Source: Heliomicrobium gestii
GTDB taxonomy: Bacteria; Bacillota; Desulfitobacteriia; Heliobacteriales; Heliobacteriaceae
DNA: 64,000 nt
Direction: 5' to 3'
NCBI RefSeq assembly: GCF_009877435.1
Contig: NZ_WXEX01000001.1
Coordinates: forward strand, 248,001 to 312,000
The notes beneath the pieces were generated by a model. The model did not search any database. It was not told the DNA's origin and was given only the letters and a program-made list of their open reading frames with translations. The position numbers and the translations under genes were made by a program. Of this stretch, positions 8,564 through 15,749 are shown one piece after another; the first letter of the stretch is position 1; every line of letters starts with the position of its first letter.

Positions 8564-8848
8564 CTACTCACCTCCCGATATTAATATGCCCTTGTCCAAG
8601 CAGGAGTCGATCAAGGTGAGGAAGTCACGATCGATCGTCTGTGCGTCGGCACGGTACTCAGACTTCAGGCGAGATAGGATTGCATCAACGGTGGTGACAC
8701 CGTCGAAAAGGGAGAGCATGTCATAGCTGACCTCGTTGAGGCGGAACATGGAACCGTCTTCGATATTGAAAAGGTAAAAACGGGCTTCCTGAAAATCGCC
8801 CTTGAACAGGCTAAAGCGGTCGGCGAGCTTATAGACCTTATCTGCCAT
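8564..8848 (-). CDS. PqqD-like RiPP recognition element protein
   Basis: A 94-residue PqqD-family protein. These small winged-helix proteins bind the leader of a precursor peptide and deliver it to a radical SAM maturase. Visible family features are the N-terminal beta strands (ARFYLFNIEDGSMFRLNEVSYDML, a reader should note this stretch spans residues about 22-45), the LFDGVTTVDAI turn and the C-terminal helix DFLTLIDSCLDKGIL. The ATG at 8848 has AGGAG six to eight bases upstream. Its TAG stop lies three bases before the precursor start, and its last codons contain the precursor's ribosome-binding site. It is 27 bases below the SPASM gene. Function is inferred from family and position. Confidence 0.85.
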   Translation of the reverse strand: MADKVYKLADRFSLFKGDFQEARFYLFNIEDGSMFRLNEVSYDMLSLFDGVTTVDAILSRLKSEYRADAQTIDRDFLTLIDSCLDKGILISGGE

Positions 8849-8875
8849 CCCATCTCCTGCTTTCCGGTAATCTCT

Positions 8876-9919
8876 TTATCGCCAGCACTGCGGGTCTTCA
8901 GCCATCACATCACCGTTTATGGTGTAGGCGATGGCCCGACAACCGCCGCAGTTGCCCAGCGTCGGACAACCATGGCACTTACCCTGAAGCAGGTGCTTGT
9001 TGCGTAGCTTCCAGAGCGTCTGAGAGGTGTACCAGATTTTGAACAGCCCATCAGTCAAAACGTTGCCTAGGGGGATCTCCATCCGCCGGCAAGGGAGGGC
9101 GGTTCCGTCGTGGAGAATGCAGAGGCTGGAGAGACCGACTGGGCAGAACCCACCGATGTGCTCATCGATCAGATTCCAGAGGGGCCGGGAGACGCGTATC
9201 TTCAATTTGGAAGTTTTTTCCGCCTCCAGCTTCTTGCGGTAGATGCGCTTATAGATCGCCTGCAGCGTTTCCACTTCAATGAACAGGCGTTGCCGGTCGT
9301 CGTCGTTCATCGGCGTCACCCGCTCGATAGTCAGGGCGTCGACGCCGAGTTGCTGGGCCAGGTCGATGACGCCTTCCGCCTCGTCTTGGTTTAGGCGGTG
9401 CAAGGTGAACATGAGACTGACGGTGAAGCCCTTCACTTTCAGCCGCGCGATCCCTTCCAGGGCGCGGGCATAACTTCCCGATCCGCGAACCTTGTCATGG
9501 GACATCTCAGTTGCCCCGTCGATGGAGACTTGGATCTCCTTTAGTTTATCGTAAGCCTGCAGGCGGTCGACGATGCTGTCGTCGATCAACGTACCATTGG
9601 TGAGAATGCCGATCCAGTTAAAGTGCTCGGAACTGTTGAAGCGCTCCAGTAAATCACAGAGCAGATCCTTACGCAAAAAAGGTTCGCCGCCGGTCAGGGA
9701 TATCCTGCCCCGTTTCCCCCATTTCGACAAAGCGTTGTCCAGGTGGAGGGCGATCTGGAAGATTTGTTCTCGGGGCAGTTCTTTCGTCGCATAACCCTGC
9801 TGGTAGCAGTGAATACAGCGCAGGTTGCAACTTTCGAGAAAGTGCCACTGAAAATAGAATCCTTCTTCGGCGGCGGGGATGCTTGCAGGTATACATGGAT
9901 TCATTACATTTTCGTTCAA
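8876..9919 (-). CDS. Radical SAM/SPASM peptide maturase
   Basis: About 347 residues. The radical SAM cluster motif is C31-NLR-C35-IH-C38, followed by the SAM-binding SLTGGEPFLR. The C-terminal SPASM region has cysteines in GGFCPVG, LPCRRMEIPLGNV, GKCHGCPTLGNCGGCRA and the final CWR, which would hold auxiliary 4Fe-4S clusters. SPASM maturases form carbon-sulfur or carbon-carbon crosslinks in peptides. I favour TTG at 9919, which follows GGGGAG by about nine bases; TTG at 9940 or ATG at 9904 remain possible. It is the first gene of the leftward operon, about 30 bases below a good promoter, and is followed by the PqqD-like protein and the Cys-rich peptide, its likely partners. Confidence 0.9.
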   Translation of the reverse strand: MNENVMNPCIPASIPAAEEGFYFQWHFLESCNLRCIHCYQQGYATKELPREQIFQIALHLDNALSKWGKRGRISLTGGEPFLRKDLLCDLLERFNSSEHFNWIGILTNGTLIDDSIVDRLQAYDKLKEIQVSIDGATEMSHDKVRGSGSYARALEGIARLKVKGFTVSLMFTLHRLNQDEAEGVIDLAQQLGVDALTIERVTPMNDDDRQRLFIEVETLQAIYKRIYRKKLEAEKTSKLKIRVSRPLWNLIDEHIGGFCPVGLSSLCILHDGTALPCRRMEIPLGNVLTDGLFKIWYTSQTLWKLRNKHLLQGKCHGCPTLGNCGGCRAIAYTINGDVMAEDPQCWR

Positions 9920-9955
9920 ATTCCCTGTCTCCCCGTTCAAAAATAGGCTACATAA

Positions 9956-9984
9956 ATCGTATCGTAGATCCTACGCACTTTCAA
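9956..9984 (-). promoter_or_regulatory. Promoter of the peptide-maturation operon
   Basis: On the minus strand TTGAAA (9984-9979) and TACGAT (9961-9956) are separated by 17 bases. The spacer holds the inverted repeat CGTAG-ATC-CTACG (9963-9975), a possible operator. It lies about 37 bases before the chosen start of the SPASM gene. Confidence 0.6.
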
Positions 9985-10026
9985 GAATACAAAATTAATC
10001 TAGGTGGGTGGTTACAAGCATACCAT

Positions 10027-10055
10027 TTGACATTTTACTTTTTTGTTCATAAATA
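10027..10055 (+). promoter_or_regulatory. Promoter of the cas1-cas2-cas4-csa1 operon
   Basis: TTGACA at 10027-10032 and TAAATA at 10050-10055 with 17 bases between them, in an AT-rich stretch. The expected transcript has a leader of about 85 bases before cas1. A perfect palindrome TGTCTAGACA at 10075-10084 lies just downstream and could be an operator. The rest of the 9920-10148 gap shows nothing further. Confidence 0.6.
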
Positions 10056-10148
10056 AATTTAAAATATAAAGGGTTGTCTAGACATACGAGTGAATAGCAT
10101 GAGTTAAAATATGGAAAATTACTAATAATGACTCCTGGAGGTGATCCC

Positions 10149-11201
10149 ATGAAACCCCTCGACCTCATCCTCGACTCCCCCGAGTCAGAAAAACAACATA
10201 TCATCCTCTCCAACTTCGGCGCCAGCCTGGGCAAGAAGAGCGGGCGGCTCGTCGTTCGGGAAAAGGGCCAGATCGTCACGGAGGTTCCCTTTGATCAGGT
10301 GGAGCAGGTGACGGTGATCACCTCGGGCGCGTCGCTCTCTACGGATGCCATTGAAGAGTGCGTCCGCCACGGCATCGAGATCAATCTTCTCGATTTCCGG
10401 GGAACGCCCTATGCCAAGCTGTTCGCGCCGGGATTGACGGCCACCGTGAAGACCCGGCGGGAGCAGTTGCTGGCGTTCAATGATCAGCGCAGCCTTTTTC
10501 TGGCCAAGTCCTTTGTTCGGGGCAAGATTCAAAACCAGATCAACACGCTGAAATACTTCGCCAAGTACCGCAAGTCGGCCCGCCAGGAGGTCTACGCCTA
10601 TTTGCAGGACGCTGCCATTTTGATGGAAAAGAACCTGCAGGAACTGACCGGCGTCGACGGGCTCAACATTGATGCTGTGCGCGGACCGCTCATGTCGGTG
10701 GAGGGACGGGCGGCGACGCGTTACTGGGACGCCGTGGCCTTTTTATTGAAGGGCTATGTGGAATTTCCCGGCCGGGAGAATCGCGGGGCGACCGATCCGG
10801 TGAACTCGCTGCTCAACTACGGCTATGCGGTGCTGGAGGCTCGGGTGCTGGGCGCGGTGCTGCAAGCTGGGCTGGATCCCTATGCCGGCTTTTTGCATGT
10901 GGACCGTCCGGGAAAGGCGAGTCTCGTCTATGACTTCATTGAAGAGTTTCGCCAGCCGGTCGTCGACCGCCCGGTCTTGGCGATGGCGATCGCCGGTGTA
11001 GAGATTGGCATGGAGGCGGATCGGCTCGGCGATGGGACGAAGCGGGAGTTGCTGGAGCGGATTACGCAGCGGCTATCGGCGTCGGAGCGGTTTGACGGCA
11101 AAAAGTATCCCTTGCAGGCCATTCTGCTCCGGCAAGCCCGCCGGATGGCCTCGTACCTTCGGGGCGATCAGAAGTACAAGCCCTTTGTCTGCGGCTGGTG
11201 A
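10149..11201 (+). CDS. cas1: CRISPR integrase Cas1
   Basis: Cas1 is the metal-dependent integrase that inserts new spacers at the leader end of the array, acting with Cas2. The 350-residue protein has the N-terminal beta domain (IILSNFGASLGKKSGRLVV) and the helical catalytic domain with the conserved glutamate in GPLMSVEGRAATRYW, the histidine in YAGFLHVDRPGKASLVYD and the following acidic residues IEEF. ATG at 10149 follows GGAGGTGATCCC; an upstream in-frame start at 10128 lacks a site. Its stop is two bases before cas2. It is divergent from the peptide operon and leads cas1-cas2-cas4-csa1. Confidence 0.96.
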   Translation: MKPLDLILDSPESEKQHIILSNFGASLGKKSGRLVVREKGQIVTEVPFDQVEQVTVITSGASLSTDAIEECVRHGIEINLLDFRGTPYAKLFAPGLTATVKTRREQLLAFNDQRSLFLAKSFVRGKIQNQINTLKYFAKYRKSARQEVYAYLQDAAILMEKNLQELTGVDGLNIDAVRGPLMSVEGRAATRYWDAVAFLLKGYVEFPGRENRGATDPVNSLLNYGYAVLEARVLGAVLQAGLDPYAGFLHVDRPGKASLVYDFIEEFRQPVVDRPVLAMAIAGVEIGMEADRLGDGTKRELLERITQRLSASERFDGKKYPLQAILLRQARRMASYLRGDQKYKPFVCGW

Positions 11202-11203
11202 CG

Positions 11204-11491
11204 ATGAAGACGCTCGTGATTTATGACATTGAAATCGATAAGGTGCGCGTGAAGATTTCCGAGCTTTGCAAGGACTATGGGCTGAAGCGGATTCAGTACA
11301 GCGCCTTTTTCGGGGAGTTGAATACGAACCGGCGCGAGGAACTTCGCCAGCGGATCAAAAAGGCGTTGGGACAGACGGTCGGGCGGATTCACTTTTTTCC
11401 GATCTGTGACAAGGATTTGCGCCTCGTCGCGCAGGTAATGAATCTGCCGGAGGTGTTGATCGACGGCGCCGACGGAGAAGCCTCATGCTGA
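11204..11491 (+). CDS. cas2: CRISPR endoribonuclease-fold protein Cas2
   Basis: A 95-residue Cas2 with the ferredoxin-like start MKTLVIYDIEIDKVRVKIS (Asp8 of the YDI motif is the usual metal ligand), the segment RIQYSAFFGELN and the strand HFFPICDKDL. Cas2 dimers bridge two Cas1 dimers in the integration complex. The family-typical start MKTLVIYD fixes ATG at 11204 rather than GTG at 11198. It overlaps the cas4 start by seven bases. Confidence 0.95.
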   Translation: MKTLVIYDIEIDKVRVKISELCKDYGLKRIQYSAFFGELNTNRREELRQRIKKALGQTVGRIHFFPICDKDLRLVAQVMNLPEVLIDGADGEASC

Positions 11492-12105
11492 CGTTGAAGG
11501 TGACCGATATCAACCAGTACGTGTATTGCCCGCGCATCCCCTATTTTACGTATGTACAACCGCTGAAGCCGCGACCGACGCCGAAGATGGATTTTGGCAA
11601 GGAGGCCCATACACGGCTGGACAAGCTGGAAAAGCGGCGCACCTTGGCCGCCTATCCCGAGTTGGAGGCGGGAGAACGCAAGTTTCACACGTACATTCAC
11701 TCTGCCCGGCTTGGGCTGGAGGGAAAATTGGACTTGCACCTGGTTCATCGCGGAGAGATTTTTCCGGTTGAATTCAAGTCCACGTCGCGACGTCCGGGGC
11801 TCAATCACAAGTACCAGTTGACCGCCTATGCCATGTTGTTGGAGGAGCAATATCGGAAGCCGGTGCGGCGGGGCTATTTTAAACTGGTCAATCCCCTGGC
11901 CGACGGGGCGCGTCCGGAAAAAAGCGAGATCACCTTGCCGGTGGAGATCACTGTGCCGATGCGCGACTTTGTCAAGGATGTGTTGCGGCGCATTCGGGCG
12001 ATGGTGACGCAGGAGAGTTTGCCGTCGCCGAAACGGCCGGGAAACCGGTGCCGAGACTGTGAGTACCGCATTTACTGTTTGGATCTGGGCGATTTGGCGC
12101 GCTAG
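11485..12105 (+). CDS. cas4: CRISPR-associated exonuclease Cas4
   Basis: A 206-residue Cas4 with the RecB-like nuclease core: LEGKLDLHLV, the IFPVEFKST (Glu-x-Lys) active-site strand and the QLTAYAML helix. Four cysteines for a Fe-S cluster are present, one near the N-terminus (YCPR, Cys15) and three in the C-terminal CRDCEYRIYC. Cas4 trims prespacers and helps select PAM-containing fragments. ATG 11485 lies within the end of cas2. The cysteine pattern and operon position make this firm. Confidence 0.93.
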   Translation: MLTLKVTDINQYVYCPRIPYFTYVQPLKPRPTPKMDFGKEAHTRLDKLEKRRTLAAYPELEAGERKFHTYIHSARLGLEGKLDLHLVHRGEIFPVEFKSTSRRPGLNHKYQLTAYAMLLEEQYRKPVRRGYFKLVNPLADGARPEKSEITLPVEITVPMRDFVKDVLRRIRAMVTQESLPSPKRPGNRCRDCEYRIYCLDLGDLAR

Positions 12106-12183
12106 CCGGAGGAGCTAGAAGGATGGCGTGACAAGCATGGCCTCGACGGATTCTGGCGCAAAAGCGCGGAGGGAGTGTGACAG

Positions 12184-13116
12184 ATGTACTTTTTGTCTGA
12201 TGAGGAGCGAAAAAAACTGCTCCATTATTACCTGCCGAAGGCGAGGCGAGAGGGTGTGGCGGAGGAACTGCGGGGCTGGAATTGGTCACAGCCGCCCTTG
12301 TCTCCTGTATACGATTGCCCATTGGGGGTCTTTGAGGTGGCGAGCGGCTATTGCAGTTCCTCCCGTGATGTGTACCTTCGCCGGGTCGAGGGCGCCCGGA
12401 GCCAGCCGAACGGCGCCATGTTTCAAGGCGCGTTGCTGCACGGGCTGATTGCCCGGCTTGTCGTGGCGACGAAACGGTTGATTTACGGGGAGGGTGTCGA
12501 CGGCTATCGGGAGATCCTGCGCAAGCTGCAAGCGATGACCGTCTCGGATCTGCTCGATGCGAGCGCATTGGCGGGATTGGCGGCTCTGGCGGAAGCGGAG
12601 CGGCAGGATCTGGAGCGCAAGAGTCAAGTGTTGTTGGAGTTCGAGCGGGGAAGGCTCATTGCGAGGTTACAGGAGGCGCTGGTCAAGCAACCTTACATCG
12701 GTGAGGACGCGCTTTCGGCCTTGGCCGTTCCGGTGGTGGTCGAGCAAAAGCTGGACGGATCCTTTTTGGGGCTGAGCCCCCATTTGAGCGCTGACGCCTA
12801 TAACATCGGTCAACCGATGATTGTGGAGGTGAAGTTTGGCGAGCCCCGCGATTTTCACCGGTTGGCTACGGCTGGGTATGCCCTCGTGATGGAGGCGGTC
12901 TATGAGCATCCCGTCGATGTGGGCTGTCTCGTCTATGCAACTTTTAAGGGGGACCGGGTAATCATCCGGCGGGATATCCACTTGATCGACGACGAACTCC
13001 GCCAATGGTTTGTTGAGGCGCGGGATGAGAAGGCCCGGATGATTTATGAGGAGATCGATCCAGGGCTCGCCAAGGATTGTCCGCAAGCCTGTCCTTTTGC
13101 CAGTCGTTGTTCGTAA
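12184..13116 (+). CDS. csa1: Csa1-like Cas4-family protein
   Basis: A 310-residue protein resembling Csa1, the second Cas4-type protein seen with type I-A adaptation modules. Features: N-terminal cysteines in YDCPLGVFEVASGYC, a nuclease-like core with GLSPHLSADAYN, the MIVEVKFGEP active-site strand and LATAGYALVME helix, and a C-terminal CPQACPFASRC. GGGAGTG lies upstream of ATG 12184. A 78-base gap with no clear gene separates it from cas4. Csa1 normally marks subtype I-A, yet the cas3 at the left edge has fused HD and helicase domains, so the subtype is unsettled without the effector genes. Confidence 0.85.
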   Translation: MYFLSDEERKKLLHYYLPKARREGVAEELRGWNWSQPPLSPVYDCPLGVFEVASGYCSSSRDVYLRRVEGARSQPNGAMFQGALLHGLIARLVVATKRLIYGEGVDGYREILRKLQAMTVSDLLDASALAGLAALAEAERQDLERKSQVLLEFERGRLIARLQEALVKQPYIGEDALSALAVPVVVEQKLDGSFLGLSPHLSADAYNIGQPMIVEVKFGEPRDFHRLATAGYALVMEAVYEHPVDVGCLVYATFKGDRVIIRRDIHLIDDELRQWFVEARDEKARMIYEEIDPGLAKDCPQACPFASRCS

Positions 13117-13309
13117 CAGAAATCGGCGATTGTTGCCGGGCGCGCGCTGGGGTACAATAGAATTGATGGTTTCCAAACTATGGTGTTTTCGCAAAGGGTA
13201 GGGGGTTTCGTGCAGAAGTCGACCTTTCGAAAAAATGGGTGGTTTTTATGGAGGTGATGAGGCTGGGAAGGCCTGATTTTAGAGGCTTTTTTCGGCCTAA
13301 CCCCGTGCG
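13117..13309 (+). promoter_or_regulatory. CRISPR leader with promoter
   Basis: The 193 bases between csa1 and the first repeat. TTGTTG at 13130-13135 and TACAAT at 13153-13158 are 17 bases apart and would drive array transcription rightwards. New spacers are normally added at this leader-proximal end. The opposite end of the array carries the decayed repeat, which agrees with the leader being here. Confidence 0.65.
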
Positions 13310-14612
13310 GTTTCACCGAATGACCCGATATGTAGGGGACTGAAACTAGACAAAACCCTTATCGCGCCAGCCGAACCGGTCAGTGTTTCACCGAATGACC
13401 CGATATGTAGGGGACTGAAACAGCCTGGAACAAGTAAAAAGGTGGCTGCAACTCCCAAGGTTTCACCGAATGACCCGATATGTAGGGGACTGAAACGGGA
13501 GATAGGTATAGCGCCCATCTCCCACAGGTGCGTGTTTCACCGAATGACCCGATATGTAGGGGACTGAAACGCGGCTGCACGGCCAGCGTGAAGCGGATGG
13601 TCGTCTGTTTCACCGAATGACCCGATATGTAGGGGACTGAAACGAGGCAAAGGACGAAACCAGCACGGCCGCCGTGATGGCGTTTCACCGAATGACCCGA
13701 TATGTAGGGGACTGAAACCTTTACTAAGCACGGTGTAGGTTTCTCCGTGAATCGTGTTTCACCGAATGACCCGATATGTAGGGGACTGAAACATGAAAGC
13801 CTCAACCGCTACCGGACTATCGCCGCAGAGTTTCACCGAATGACCCGATATGTAGGGGACTGAAACAACGCCGATATTCATTTCTCGCGCCGCCTGCTCC
13901 TGGGGTTTCACCGAATGACCCGATATGTAGGGGACTGAAACTGATGCGGTCGAGGATAGCGAGGTTGGCTTCCCGCAGTGTTTCACCGAATGACCCGATA
14001 TGTAGGGGACTGAAACTCCCAGAGAATCTAGGAGCTATTATAGACGCCTGGGAAGTTTCACCGAATGACCCGATATGTAGGGGACTGAAACGATTTTATG
14101 TCAGCGTGACCAATATGATTTGATGCTTGTTTCACCGAATGACCCGATATGTAGGGGACTGAAACAGCGTTTCGCAAAGTTCTCTGTTCGTCGGCGGCTG
14201 TCGAGTTTCACCGAATGACCCGATATGTAGGGGACTGAAACGGAACACGGATTTCGTCAGGCGGACAATTTCCGTACCGGTTTCACCGAATGACCCGATA
14301 TGTAGGGGACTGAAACACTGTTTACCTTGTGCAGCTTTACCGTGCCTTTGCCGTTTCACCGAATGACCCGATATGTAGGGGACTGAAACGTTCTGTCCCC
14401 GGAAGCATCCACCTGGCCGAGATAGTCGTTTCACCGAATGACCCGATATGTAGGGGACTGAAACGTAACTTGGCAAACATGGCCCTTCGCCAGCAGCGGT
14501 AGTTTCACCGAATGACCCGATATGTAGGGGACTGAAACGAGCCGCAGTAAACTGCGCCGCCTGCTCGCCGGTCACGGTTTCACCGAATGACCCGATATGT
14601 AGGGGACTGAAC
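13310..14612 (+). CRISPR. CRISPR array, 18 repeats and 17 spacers
   Basis: Eighteen copies of a 37-base repeat that begins GTTTCACCGAATG and ends GGGGACTGAAAC, with inverted ends GTTTCA/TGAAAC. Repeats begin at 13310, 13385, 13460, 13534, 13607, 13682, 13756, 13830, 13905, 13980, 14055, 14129, 14205, 14280, 14353, 14428, 14502 and 14577. Spacers are 36-39 bases and all differ by eye. The last repeat (14577-14612) has lost one A near its 3' end (CTGAAC), so this is the old, leader-distal end. The likely crRNA 5' handle is ACTGAAAC, of the type I-A/I-B kind. Repeat-derived open frames on the minus strand here are not genes. Confidence 0.99.
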
Positions 14613-14722
14613 AGGGGCGAGCCCCTTGTGCCCAAAGACACATAAATTCCTGCCAGTAAAAAGGGAATCCCCCCAACGCCGTCGAACCCTTCAACCAATA
14701 TGGTTGTAGGAAGGTGATTGGG

Positions 14723-15727
14723 GTGCTGAAAAGAGGGATTCTGCTCGCTCTTGCGTTTTTGCTCTCCCTTTCCCTTGTCGGTTGCGGCGGTCCGTCGAGC
14801 GGTGGATCGAAGTCTCTGATCGTGCAGGACAATGGCGCTGGTCAGCAGGCCGAGACCCAGAAGGCGACGCCGAAGAAAAAAATTGCCCTCGTCATGAAGA
14901 CCCTGACCAATCCCTTCTTTATAGAGATGGAAAAAGGAGCGCGTCGCGCCGAAAATGAGCTGGGCGTCAACCTGATCGTCAAGGTGGGGGCCAAGGAAAC
15001 CTCCATCGCGCAGCAGATCGCCATCGTCGATGAACTCATCGGCGACAAGGTCGACGCCATCGTCATCGCTCCCGGCAGTTCCACTGAACTCATCCCGGTC
15101 CTCAAAAAGGCCCAAGACGCGAAAATCCCCATCGTCAACATCGACAATCGCCTCAACCCCAAACTGTCTCAAGAGTTGGGCCTTGTCGACGTGCCCTTTA
15201 TCAGCGTCAACAATGAACAAGGCGCTTACCTGTCGGCGAAGACGATCAGCGATAGGATCAACCGGCCGACGGAGGCGATCATTCTCGAGGGGATCCCGGG
15301 CGCCGACAACGGCGAACAACGCAAGCGCGGGGCGCTGCGGGCCTTTGAAGAGAATCGGAACATCCGGGTTGTCGCCTCGGAGACGGCCAACTGGAAGATC
15401 GACGAAGGCCACGATGTGACCGCCAAGCTCTTTGAACGGTATCCCAATATCGGCGCCATTTTCTGCGCCAATGACATGATGGCCCTCGGCGCTATCCAGT
15501 ACCTCGATAAAGCGAAGAAAATGGGCGTTCTCGTCGCCGGCTATGACGCATTAGATGAGGCGAAGAAGGCTATCCGCGCCGGCAAGCTGCTGGCGACCAT
15601 CGACCAGCAGGCCGACCTTCAGGGCTACAGAGGGATCCAATATGCCTACAAAGCGATCGAGGGCGAGAAAAATCCGCCGGAAACGATGGTCGATGTCAAG
15701 GTGATTCATGCGGGCAACGTGGAATAG
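14723..15727 (+). CDS. Sugar-binding-type substrate-binding lipoprotein
   Basis: A 334-residue periplasmic-binding-protein-fold lipoprotein of the ribose/galactose (RbsB, peripla_BP_4) type. A signal peptide ends in the lipobox LVGC (LALAFLLSLSLVGCGG). Family motifs are KIALVMKTLTNPFF, DAIVIAPGSSTELIPVL, IPIVNIDNRL, FCANDMMALGAI and VAGYDALDEAKKAI. GTG 14723 follows AGGAAGGTGA; GTG at 14714 is an alternative. There is no permease or ATPase nearby. Instead, the hybrid kinase gene follows by 22 bases, so the protein may be a sensor that hands a ligand signal to the kinase's extracellular domain. That role is inferred. Confidence 0.88.
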   Translation: MLKRGILLALAFLLSLSLVGCGGPSSGGSKSLIVQDNGAGQQAETQKATPKKKIALVMKTLTNPFFIEMEKGARRAENELGVNLIVKVGAKETSIAQQIAIVDELIGDKVDAIVIAPGSSTELIPVLKKAQDAKIPIVNIDNRLNPKLSQELGLVDVPFISVNNEQGAYLSAKTISDRINRPTEAIILEGIPGADNGEQRKRGALRAFEENRNIRVVASETANWKIDEGHDVTAKLFERYPNIGAIFCANDMMALGAIQYLDKAKKMGVLVAGYDALDEAKKAIRAGKLLATIDQQADLQGYRGIQYAYKAIEGEKNPPETMVDVKVIHAGNVE

Positions 15728-15749
15728 GGCGGGGCGGTAGGAACGGGAA

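Noticed and set aside
13297-13986. Minus-strand open frames across the CRISPR array
   Set aside because: Their protein text repeats the CRISPR repeat (SVPYISGHSVK and similar), so they arise from the array itself.
14132-15412. 426-codon minus-strand frame
   Set aside because: It spans array repeats and the antisense of the binding lipoprotein, so it is not a gene.
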